28,528 nt of DNA, taken from assembly GCA_964639275.1 (NCBI GenBank), contig CAZXCQ010000046.1, forward strand, positions 1 through 28,528, read 5' to 3'. The notes below the pieces were generated by a model. The model worked only from the letters and a program-made list of their open reading frames with translations, had not been told where the DNA came from and made no database searches. Positions within the stretch are counted from its first letter, which is position 1. Each line of letters starts with the position of its first letter. This DNA comes from CAZXCQ01 sp964639275. Lineage in GTDB: Bacteria; Desulfobacterota; DSM-4660; Desulfatiglandales; Desulfatiglandaceae. Below, piece by piece: positions 7,683-15,039 of this stretch. The translations under genes and the position numbers were made by a program.

Positions 7683-8948
7683 TCACACCCCCTTAAAGAC
7701 CACACAGCAGTTGGTCCCGCCGAATCCAAAGGCATTGGAGAGGAATAGATGATAATCCTGCATTCGCACCTCATTTGGAACCACATCGACATCGTCCAGG
7801 TCGGGGTCGGGTATGTGGTTGATGGTCGGGAGAATCATTCGGTTATGCATGGACTCTATGCCCAGGGTGGCCTCTATGGCAGCCGCTGCCCCAAGGGAAT
7901 GCCCGATTTGAGACTTATTGGATGATATGGGGATCTTTTCCAGTTGCTTCCCAAATACGGTCCTCAGACATTCAATTTCGACGCTATCCCCTGTCGGCGT
8001 CGATGTCCCGTGGGTATTGACGTGTTGAATGTCTGTCGGCTGCAATCCGGCATCGTTGATCGCCTCCCTTATTGAAAGGATAACGGTCTCCCGGTTAGGT
8101 TTTACAAAATGGTAGGCATCGGAGTTCCATCCGATGCCCAACACCTCGGCCTTTGGTGTAAGCCCGTAGGTTGCCAGCATCTCTTCTGCCGCCAGCACAA
8201 GTACCCCTGCCCCTTCGGAGAGGACAAATCCCTTTCTGTCAATGCTAAAGGGCCGAGAGGCCTGGGATGGGTCATCGTTTGCACGGTCTCCAGGAACAAC
8301 CTTTATGGTGGCATTCATGTTTTCAAAACCATGGATGATTTCAGGGACGAGACAGGTCTCGGCCCCACCGGCAAGGGCAAAGTCGCAGTCGCCGTCGCGT
8401 ATCATCCGTGAACCGATCCCGATGGCATGGTTACCCGATGCACAGGCCCCCTGGGGGGAAAAAATAGGGCCTGTAAAACCCAACAAGATCCCGGCCTTGC
8501 CCGATGGTAGATTGGAACACAGATTGGGGAGAAGATATGGGCTGACCTTTAGAGGACCCCGGTGGAGATAATTATCCATTGCAATACGAAATGAGTCTGT
8601 CCCATTGAGTGCAGAGCCAATCAGACAGGCCGTTCTCGGGGCGGTCTCCTTGTTCATCTCAAGACCTGAGTTATCCAGGGCCTCTTTGCAAATCGCCATG
8701 GTCAGGATCACAAAACTGGCATTCCAGTTGTATGTCTCTTTTTTGTTAACAAAGTCCAGCGACAAGGGGTCCCATCCAGGGATTTCACCGACCACGTTGC
8801 TTAAGGATTTGACCTGGCACCGGGTAACCTTTCGAAAGCCGGCCTCTCCTTTGACGGCCCTCTCCCATGTCTCGGCAAAGGTCTTGCCAAGGGGGGTTGC
8901 CGCGCCATATCCGATGACAAATACCCGTCTGTTCTTTGGAGCCTTCAT
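7683..8948 (-). CDS. FabF-type beta-ketoacyl-ACP synthase
   Basis: This 421-residue condensing enzyme has the full triad: Cys169 in SPQGACASGNHA, His313 in NTHGTSTPTGD and His350 in KSQIGHSLGA, with NAFGFGGTN at the end. Its length is that of FabF. It begins a three-gene unit and runs one base from the thioesterase start. The ribosome site GGAAAG precedes the ATG. It is similar in layout to the next KS (9165-10415), with shared blocks such as WNSDAYHF/MTSDAYHF and VSRPFSLDRRGF/ASRPFSIDRKGF, so the two are probably paralogues that arose by duplication and then split in role (for example starter versus elongation condensation). Which step each serves cannot be told from sequence. Confidence 0.9.
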   Translation of the reverse strand: MKAPKNRRVFVIGYGAATPLGKTFAETWERAVKGEAGFRKVTRCQVKSLSNVVGEIPGWDPLSLDFVNKKETYNWNASFVILTMAICKEALDNSGLEMNKETAPRTACLIGSALNGTDSFRIAMDNYLHRGPLKVSPYLLPNLCSNLPSGKAGILLGFTGPIFSPQGACASGNHAIGIGSRMIRDGDCDFALAGGAETCLVPEIIHGFENMNATIKVVPGDRANDDPSQASRPFSIDRKGFVLSEGAGVLVLAAEEMLATYGLTPKAEVLGIGWNSDAYHFVKPNRETVILSIREAINDAGLQPTDIQHVNTHGTSTPTGDSVEIECLRTVFGKQLEKIPISSNKSQIGHSLGAAAAIEATLGIESMHNRMILPTINHIPDPDLDDVDVVPNEVRMQDYHLFLSNAFGFGGTNCCVVFKGV

Positions 8949-9027
8949 AGTCTTTCCAAGACCCGGCGAGGCCAGACCTTCTCATCCTTTGCCGCCCGGG
9001 GCTGGCAAACAGCGAATTTGGTTTCAG

Positions 9028-9098
9028 GTAACACTTTAGCCCTTTGAAACCCCCATACCCCTCTCCAAGTGCCAATTTTCAGAAAGCTAAATTGATAC
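9028..9098. repeat. Repeat family A, short palindromic copy (copy 2)
   Basis: The element starts GTAACACTTTAGCCCTTTG and ends in the inverted counterpart AAAGCTAAATTGATAC, with CCAAGTGCCAATTTT between. It is only 71 bases and lacks one side of the inner GGGGATTCC stem present in the 19594 and 28392 copies. It fills the gap between two KS genes (8948 and 9165), where it could act as an RNA stem in a transcript that reads across both. Confidence 0.65.
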
Positions 9099-9164
9099 GG
9101 TTTCAGTCATATACCACTTATCCCCTATTGAGGAAACCAGAATGTAACTTACTAACTCCGTATC

Positions 9165-10415
9165 CTATTTGATCCGCTGAAAAACCACACAGGAGTTACA
9201 ACCACCAAAGCCAAACGAATTTTTTAGCACGAATTCCTGTTCAAGATAACGGCTTCCCTCAGCCACGCAATCCAGCCCTATTTGAGGATCGGGGGTATAG
9301 TTGATCGTTGGTAGCAAGGTATCGGAAACCATCCCTTCCATGGCAAGAATCGATTCAATGGCACTTGATGCGCCCATGGCATGCCCTATCATCGATTTGT
9401 TCGCGGAAACCGGTGGGATTTGATCAGCAAAGACCGCTCTGAGGGCATCAAACTCCACCTTATCGCCTACCCGTGTGGAGGCGGCATGGGCATTCACGGC
9501 ATCAATATCATGCGGCTTGATGGCTGCACTTTGAATGGTTTCGGCAATACATCGCGTTACCGTCTCAAGATTGGGCGCCACAAAGTGATAGGCATCAGAG
9601 GTCATGGCCCATCCGGCTATTGCGATATTGTATTCTATGCCATGCAATTGGGCGAATTCCCTTGTTGCAATGATGATGCTGCCTGCGCCTTCGGATATGA
9701 CAAACCCTCGCCTGTCCAGTGAAAATGGGCGACTCACCCTTTCCGGGGGTTCCGGCCGTGCCCCTTCTTTGGACCGATAGGCACCGTTCATGGTTGCAAA
9801 GCCCGCCACAATAGGTTCCACCAGTGCAAAATCCACTGCCCCACATATGGCAAGGTCTGCCTTGCCCTGCTCCAACAACATTGCCCCGACAATCATCGAG
9901 GTAACACCGGTTGCACAGGCCGTAATGGTTGAGGTAATCGGACCTGTGGCATTTGTTAGGATGGATATCTTGCCCCCCACCATATTGATACAAGAATTGG
10001 GATTTGTGAAGGGGTGTGGCATCCTGCCTTCTGAAATCATTCGTCTGTCAGCGTCAAGAACGGCATCCTGTCCTCCGACCGCTGAACTAAAGGTAACCGC
10101 AACCCTCGGGGATAAATCGGCGGTTATCTCAATCCCACTCTTTAAAAGGGAGCGGTGGACAACCAGCATGGCATACTTAAAGATCGGGGAGGTCCAGTGG
10201 GCCAGGTTCCGAGGGGACAGAAAAGGGTAGGGCGAGACATCGATATCTGCAACCTGGCCGGCAATGGTGACGGGGAATCGCTCTCCAACGGGAAAACGTG
10301 TCAGATAACCGATTCCGCTTTCCCCTTTCACCGACCGGTTCCATTGAGTCTCCAGGTCAGTACCCAGGGGCGAAACCGCGTCATAGGCAACAATAACCGG
10401 TGTTTTTGAATTCAT
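9165..10415 (-). CDS. Second FabF-type beta-ketoacyl-ACP synthase
   Basis: This 416-residue KS keeps the catalytic set: Cys167 in STITACATGVTS, His310 in NAHAASTRVGD and His345 in KSMIGHAMGA, and NSFGFGGCN near the end. The first His motif is HAAST where most KSs have HGTGT or HGTST. The two Gly/Thr changes flank the catalytic His and may alter the acyl or malonyl pocket. A good ribosome site (GGCAGGAG) precedes the ATG. The gene stands between two gaps that hold repeat A copy 2 (downstream) and a plain 143-base spacer (upstream), so it may be its own unit or part of a long reverse transcript. The KS function is firm; its step in the pathway is unknown. Confidence 0.88.
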   Translation of the reverse strand: MNSKTPVIVAYDAVSPLGTDLETQWNRSVKGESGIGYLTRFPVGERFPVTIAGQVADIDVSPYPFLSPRNLAHWTSPIFKYAMLVVHRSLLKSGIEITADLSPRVAVTFSSAVGGQDAVLDADRRMISEGRMPHPFTNPNSCINMVGGKISILTNATGPITSTITACATGVTSMIVGAMLLEQGKADLAICGAVDFALVEPIVAGFATMNGAYRSKEGARPEPPERVSRPFSLDRRGFVISEGAGSIIIATREFAQLHGIEYNIAIAGWAMTSDAYHFVAPNLETVTRCIAETIQSAAIKPHDIDAVNAHAASTRVGDKVEFDALRAVFADQIPPVSANKSMIGHAMGASSAIESILAMEGMVSDTLLPTINYTPDPQIGLDCVAEGSRYLEQEFVLKNSFGFGGCNSCVVFQRIK

Positions 10416-10558
10416 ACTCTGGACTCCTGCCTTTCGAAGATGCCGCTTGCGGTGCGCGGGGGTGACGGTCTGGGAGGGTTTTTAGGGGTTAATCAAGATT
10501 AAGCGATTGGAAGATCTGAGGACAGGGGATCAATCCTGATTTCCGGGATCGCCCCAGA

Positions 10559-11554
10559 TTACCAGGGTATAAATTGATAGAGTTTTGCAAACATCTCATA
10601 GACCTCGATCCAATCCTGGAGGTGTTTTTGGGAACCCATATGGGCCCTCTTATTGACCATTACCCAGCTCATATGGGCAGCTCCGTCTTTACAGGTCGAA
10701 CAATCCCGTGTCTGAGAGGTACAACACCTGTACATTGTCCTGAGATCAGAGGCCCAACGGACAAATCCTATGAGATGTCTTGGACGAGGGTCTCTATTGT
10801 CCGTGGGTTCGCTCACTGATGGGCATTCATCCCACCCAAACCTCCTGTTCCCCATTTTCCCGGTAGTAATTACTTCGTGATAGTACCTGGAGGATATGAC
10901 CGTTTCAGGATATTGATCGAGCATCTCATCCATTTCCGCCCGGATATCCTTCAATTCCTCCTCTTGCCAAAAAAAACCCTCAACTCCTTCATCATTTGAC
11001 AGCAACTGCATATGGACCTTTAGCCCTACATCCCGGATCTTTTTGATAATCCGCTCACTCTTCCCGATCTGTCTGGGCGTTATGGTATAGAGGTAATAGG
11101 CATGAAGATCCCCTTCATAATTCCTCCTTGAGATAGAAAAGGTGTCTTTTCCCCTCAGGACCTTTTCGTCTTCTTCGTCACCCCACAGTGAAATGCCCAC
11201 CATCATATGGGGGAATCTATCCCTTGGGACCTCGATAATCCCGTTTGTTGCACAAAAGGTCGGCAGCCGACTATAAAAGGCCTCGACCCGCTCAAGAAAG
11301 AGGGTGGGTTCACCCCCGATCAGAATAGCGAGGTTGACGCCCCTTCTTTTTTCCCTGTCAACAAATTGATTCCACCGTCCTATGTCCGTCTCCTCTGCGA
11401 CCTTGTGTTCATCCGAAGAAAAAAAGAAACAACCCTTGCAGCGCAGGTTACACCTGTTGGTCACATCATAGATAGAACTGCGGATGTTCAGTTTAGAGAT
11501 CGACCTATATCGTTCATACCAGTCTTTATCAAGTAATGAACTAATGGTCTTCAT
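10559..11554 (-). CDS. Radical SAM enzyme with C-terminal Cys motif (paralogue 1)
   Basis: The 331-residue protein carries the SAM/4Fe-4S site at Cys35, Cys39 and Cys42 (TNRCNLRCKGC), with GGEPTL as the SAM-binding glycine-rich block. There is no cobalamin domain. Near the C-terminus it has a second cysteine group, CC-x6-C-x2-C (MYRCCTSQTRDCSTC), plus an isolated ECPSVS upstream, which could bind an auxiliary Fe-S cluster in a SPASM/twitch-like manner. The same layout occurs in the adjacent gene 11826-12917, including the ISLWGD/ISVWGD block. The two are diverged tandem copies. I do not recognise a characterised member. In an APE-like cluster the substrate is presumably a lipid or an ACP-bound chain rather than a peptide, as no precursor peptide is seen. 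Confidence 0.75.
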   Translation of the reverse strand: MKTISSLLDKDWYERYRSISKLNIRSSIYDVTNRCNLRCKGCFFFSSDEHKVAEETDIGRWNQFVDREKRRGVNLAILIGGEPTLFLERVEAFYSRLPTFCATNGIIEVPRDRFPHMMVGISLWGDEEDEKVLRGKDTFSISRRNYEGDLHAYYLYTITPRQIGKSERIIKKIRDVGLKVHMQLLSNDEGVEGFFWQEEELKDIRAEMDEMLDQYPETVISSRYYHEVITTGKMGNRRFGWDECPSVSEPTDNRDPRPRHLIGFVRWASDLRTMYRCCTSQTRDCSTCKDGAAHMSWVMVNKRAHMGSQKHLQDWIEVYEMFAKLYQFIPW

Positions 11555-11592
11555 TGACGACTCCCATCAATCTTTTTTTTGGCTCCCAAAAC

Positions 11593-11794
11593 TGATGAAT
11601 TCGTAAAAAGTCAGAATTTGCCTTGTCTATCATTCCCGACTTGATTTGGCCTGCCCCCTACTGGATACGGCGGAATCCAGTATTTTCAACTCGTTCTGAA
11701 TTCTCGCCCCTCGGCCATGAGCGACTCGACATGTCTCGGAGCCGAATGGCTTTCGCGGGAATGACAGGTGTGGAGGCTTTTTACGAGACCATCA
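11593..11794. repeat. Dispersed repeat family C, about 202-base inverted-end element
   Basis: The left end TGATGAATTCGTAAAAAG (11593-11610) faces CTTTTTACGAGACCATCA (11777-11794), whose reverse complement starts TGATGGTCTCGTAAAAAG. Inside, CATTCCCGAC (11631-11640) faces GCGGGAATGAC (11755-11765). This shape, with TIRs and an inner GGGAATGA/TCATTCCC pair, is of the kind often scattered in deltaproteobacterial genomes. It carries no gene, so it is MITE-like or REP-like. It separates the two radical-SAM paralogues and leaves 271 bases non-coding. Confidence 0.6.
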
Positions 11795-11825
11795 ACCCTG
11801 CGGCTATGTCTTTTTTTGGGCGTCT

Positions 11826-12917
11826 TCAGATAGTTGACATATCGTGTCCAGGCGGCGCAACCGGATGCTCACAGAGATTCTTACCCTTTTTATATCCCAT
11901 GACCCATACAGCGAGATAGGTGTCCACATAGTCAAGCCACGATTTGAATGTATCGGGATCGGTTGCATGACGGAATAACCTTGCAGTCACCACCGCACTA
12001 CCGGAGGCATAATGCCTGCAATCGGCGCAGTCGGTATCCGGGACACAGCAGGCAACACTTCTGTCCCAGGTAAGATCCGCCCGATACTGCCTAAAGGAGC
12101 GGCCAAGCCCTATCGCGGTTGATGGGTTCATCCTTGGGTATGAACAGGAATATAGATCATGAAGCCCGGAATCATGGGTATGGGCAACCACACTATATGG
12201 GGAGAAAAGCAAATTGTCAGGATATTCTGAAAGAAGGGTCATCATTGTCTTTCGCGTCTGGGCAAGAGATCGCCGTGTATGACGCAGAGCCCCGTCATAT
12301 CCCACCGGCGACGAAAAGACATTGAATGTCGCCTTACAGCCGTGCCTTGCAAGGGCCTCCATTACTCCATGTATTTCACCAATATTTTCCCTGGTAAAGG
12401 TGTATACAAATACTGCCCTTGGATCATCTTGATAATTGTCTATCTGTCTGAGCAGCATATCCTTTGCCTTCCTGACTCTCAGGCTTGTCTTGTCATCCCC
12501 CCAGACCGAGATATGGATCTTGTAATGGATCGATTCGGGTATATACTTCAACCCGTTAGACGCGATACAGCCCAGTGGCATCTCCTCAAAGCAGACCTGA
12601 CAGAGATCGGGGACCAGCGAGGGTTCAGCCCCGGCAAGAACCACATAGGTTATGCCCCTTGCCTTCTCATCCTTCATGAGTCTTCGCCAGGCCTCAGGAT
12701 CCCGATTTTCGTTGGCAAACTGTTTGTCGCCTTTATAATAATAGCAACCCTCGCATCTTATGTTGCACCGGTTGGTCATGTCATAGGTGGATTCCCGGAG
12801 AAAAAAGTATCTACGAACCGTCTCCCACCTCGCCCCTATCTCAGGGTCTGCGATGATATCTGAAAACCGCCACGTCTTTTCAGATCTTCTTTCCAAAAAG
12901 CTTGTTTGCACTGGCAC
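11826..12917 (-). CDS. Radical SAM enzyme with C-terminal Cys motif (paralogue 2)
   Basis: The product has 363 residues. Cys51, Cys55 and Cys58 (TNRCNIRCEGC) bind the catalytic cluster, and AGAEPSL replaces the usual GGEP block. The C-terminal cysteine group is CC-x5-C-x2-C (ACCVPDTDCADC), preceded by SCSYPRM. The start is a GTG at 12915-12917, chosen because AGGAG lies five bases upstream. It follows the ACP gene (12957-13223) by 39 bases and so belongs to the large reverse operon. It shares the N-terminal motif, WGDD block and Cys tail with 10559-11554. A second radical SAM beside an ACP suggests an ACP-tethered substrate, which is inference. Confidence 0.75.
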   Translation of the reverse strand: MPVQTSFLERRSEKTWRFSDIIADPEIGARWETVRRYFFLRESTYDMTNRCNIRCEGCYYYKGDKQFANENRDPEAWRRLMKDEKARGITYVVLAGAEPSLVPDLCQVCFEEMPLGCIASNGLKYIPESIHYKIHISVWGDDKTSLRVRKAKDMLLRQIDNYQDDPRAVFVYTFTRENIGEIHGVMEALARHGCKATFNVFSSPVGYDGALRHTRRSLAQTRKTMMTLLSEYPDNLLFSPYSVVAHTHDSGLHDLYSCSYPRMNPSTAIGLGRSFRQYRADLTWDRSVACCVPDTDCADCRHYASGSAVVTARLFRHATDPDTFKSWLDYVDTYLAVWVMGYKKGKNLCEHPVAPPGHDMSTI

Positions 12918-12956
12918 GCCCGCTCCTGCTCAAGATAACCAGACCAACATGGTAGG

Positions 12957-13223
12957 TTATTCTTCCATTTTTTCTTGAATATATTCTGCTATCAAGCGGA
13001 TATTATTCAGTTTTGGATAATCATCCTCATCAATTCTTACCCCGTATTCATCCTGAAGAACCAGGGCGATCGTTGCAAGATCCATGCTGTCGATCCCCAC
13101 TTCATCAATGAGGTCAAGTTCAGGATCGAATGTCTCTGGTGTCACATCTTCCAGTTTGAGCTCATTGATCATAATCTCTGCAACACGGACAATTATTCCA
13201 GAAATATCAGATTGTTCTCCCAT
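12957..13223 (-). CDS. Acyl carrier protein (GIDSMD type)
   Basis: This 88-residue acidic protein has the ACP four-helix pattern and the phosphopantetheine site at Ser46 (EVGIDSMDLA). A clear GGAGGTG ribosome site lies before the ATG. It is the second of three ACPs in the window, whose attachment motifs differ (GIDSMD, GIDSID, EFDSID), so they may serve separate steps. The dehydratase-PPTase at 5709-7223 could install the cofactor. It lies 58 bases after a FabZ-like dehydratase and 39 bases before a radical SAM gene in the same direction. Confidence 0.9.
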   Translation of the reverse strand: MGEQSDISGIIVRVAEIMINELKLEDVTPETFDPELDLIDEVGIDSMDLATIALVLQDEYGVRIDEDDYPKLNNIRLIAEYIQEKMEE

Positions 13224-13281
13224 GCTTCACCTCCATTTACAAAACCTGTCTGACCGGCAACCACCCCCCCAAACAGACTGT

Positions 13282-13644
13282 TTACGGTTGATCCGGCTCC
13301 TCTATTACCATAATGCCGCTACAGGCCAACTGCCCCTTTGCCATGACGCGAAATGAGAATGATACAGACCGCTGGTCTCGAGGCTTCGCAATTATTCTTA
13401 TGGAATCGTTTGGCCTTATCATCTGCTTGAACCTCACCTTCCTAATACTGGTGACCCTCAAGCTCTTAGGGCTGAACCCCTGAATTGTATCAAAGACCAT
13501 TTCCAGTTGAGCCACCCCGGGAAGGATCGGTTCTCCAGGGAAATGGCCGGAAAACCAGGGGGATTCAGGACCCACCTCAAAATCTGCCACTATCTCATCT
13601 GAGGCAGAACGGCCGATATTTATTAGCGAATACCACTTGTTCAT
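13282..13644 (-). CDS. FabA/FabZ-like hot-dog dehydratase (ApeI-like)
   Basis: The 120-residue protein should remove water from a 3-hydroxyacyl-ACP to give a trans-2-enoyl-ACP. The family motif is textbook: GHFPGEPILPGVAQLEMV (33-50), with catalytic His34 and Glu48. Aryl polyene systems use two small dehydratases as a heterodimer (ApeI with ApeP); the second candidate here is 17701-18147. No strong ribosome site is seen before the ATG, so it may be translated with the upstream radical SAM gene, 34 bases away. The short length and APE context favour an ApeI role over primary FabZ, which is about 150 residues. Confidence 0.85.
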   Translation of the reverse strand: MNKWYSLINIGRSASDEIVADFEVGPESPWFSGHFPGEPILPGVAQLEMVFDTIQGFSPKSLRVTSIRKVRFKQMIRPNDSIRIIAKPRDQRSVSFSFRVMAKGQLACSGIMVIEEPDQP

Positions 13645-13678
13645 TATAACGCAATTCAGGGATTTGATCAGCCATTTT

Positions 13679-15031
13679 TTACCATCGAATCAGGTGCTCC
13701 CACAGGGGGCCATAATGCCCCCGTGCGTACATCCTGGCCAGTATTCTGGCCGTAACTTCCCCGCCCGAACCGATCACCCAATTTGTCTTTCCTTGGCCAC
13801 ATTCCTTGACCCGGAGGATAATCTCTTTTTGGGTGATTGCCTCAGGTTCATAAAAGACGGGTCTTATCAAACTCTGGGACTCTGATATCTGGGCCGCCTT
13901 CACAGCCATATCATAAAGGGCCGTATGCGGATAGATACGCACCCCACAAAAAAAGAACAAGACGGCCTCTTTGAGTCGATCAGCATTAAAAAGGGTGGTG
14001 TCAAGCGAATCATGGTTCTCTCCGGGACCACCCAACAGGAAATAATGCGCCACATGCAATCCCGCATCCCTTGCAGCCTCGTGGGCACCAAAGACATGCT
14101 CTATCCGAAAGGGCTTCCGATACGACATCAGCATGTCATCCGACAGCGATTCTGTCCCGAATTCCGCGTGGGTAAGGCCCGCATCGGCCATTGTCCTGTA
14201 ATAGCCCCCGGGTGGATGGGTAGGGACAAAAAAGGCACCCCATGGAATAGAGACCCCGCACTTTTTAAAGGCCCGGGCAACTGCAATACTATGATGATAG
14301 TCCGCGTTAAACACCGAATCAGTAATAAAAAAATACCTTGCCCCTGCCTCCTGAATCCTCAATGCGGCATCTGCCACCTCTTTGGGGGGGACAAGCCTGA
14401 GTTTGTTCCCTTCAATAACGGGATAGGTGCAATAGATGCATTGAAAATTGCACCCCCTCTTTGTTTGGATATTGAGCATGCCCCCGTTTTTTAAATAGAA
14501 CTGGAGATGAGGACTATCTTTGTAAAGCCCCCCCGCGAAACCACGGTCCCAGGGGTCAGGTATGGTTCCACCCGACTCCCGCGTGATCACGCCGGGAATC
14601 CCGGAGACCCTATCCTTTTCCTCGATCGCCCTCAGAAGAAGAGACAGTCTTTCGCCCTCACCAATTATTCCATAATCGGCCTCCAGGGTCTCCATAATTT
14701 CATGGGGAAACAGGGTAAAACCACTCCCCCCCAGGACCAGTGGCACATGGGAATACCTCCGGATTGCCCTCACCAGATCGCGGTATTCGGTGATAAAGTC
14801 TCTTGGATCAGTGGTGTCGCTATTATCCACATTTCGCAGTGAAACCCCGATCATATCGGGCAAGAAATCATCTATCACAGCGGCCAGGGAGTCATTGTCC
14901 GCCACATCATTCATGTCCGCAAGTCTGACCTCATGATCGGCCGAAATGGCATTTGCCACATAATCAAGGCCCAGTGGGTATACGGGATAAGGTATCTTCA
15001 GTCTATTTGCTGAAATAAGGAGCACCTTCAC
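13679..15031 (-). CDS. B12-binding-domain radical SAM enzyme (second of three)
   Basis: This 450-residue protein has a Rossmann-like N-terminal domain (MKVLLISANR, IGVSLRNVDN, LVLGGSGFTLFP, YGIIGEGE) followed by a radical-SAM barrel with Cys194, Cys198 and Cys201 (KRGCNFQCIYC). The DxHxxG cobalamin-His motif is absent: the region reads LADMNDVAD. FGTESLSDD and FLLGGPGENHDS are later class-B blocks. From memory, proteins of this build are annotated as lipid-biosynthesis B12-binding radical SAM enzymes because they travel with 3-oxoacyl-ACP synthases, which fits here. A GTG start at 15029-15031 follows the stop of the KS-CLF gene by eight bases, and the stop region (ATAGGGG) doubles as ribosome site. 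It thus seems cotranslated with the condensing enzyme and is likely to act on its product. Confidence 0.82.
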   Translation of the reverse strand: MKVLLISANRLKIPYPVYPLGLDYVANAISADHEVRLADMNDVADNDSLAAVIDDFLPDMIGVSLRNVDNSDTTDPRDFITEYRDLVRAIRRYSHVPLVLGGSGFTLFPHEIMETLEADYGIIGEGERLSLLLRAIEEKDRVSGIPGVITRESGGTIPDPWDRGFAGGLYKDSPHLQFYLKNGGMLNIQTKRGCNFQCIYCTYPVIEGNKLRLVPPKEVADAALRIQEAGARYFFITDSVFNADYHHSIAVARAFKKCGVSIPWGAFFVPTHPPGGYYRTMADAGLTHAEFGTESLSDDMLMSYRKPFRIEHVFGAHEAARDAGLHVAHYFLLGGPGENHDSLDTTLFNADRLKEAVLFFFCGVRIYPHTALYDMAVKAAQISESQSLIRPVFYEPEAITQKEIILRVKECGQGKTNWVIGSGGEVTARILARMYARGHYGPLWEHLIRW

Positions 15032-15039
15032 AACAACCC

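Noticed and set aside
7682..7792. Extended N-terminus for the thioesterase
   Set aside because: It would overlap the end of the KS gene by over 100 bases; the ATG one base after the KS stop gives the normal family length.
10416..10558. Regulatory RNA or riboswitch upstream of the second KS-radical SAM gap
   Set aside because: Only a weak GGGGATC/GATCGCCCC pairing is seen and no known aptamer core; nothing supports a named element.
10559..12917. RiPP system (radical SAM with SPASM-like tail)
   Set aside because: No short precursor ORF with a leader, no peptidase or RRE-like domain near; the neighbours are lipid genes.
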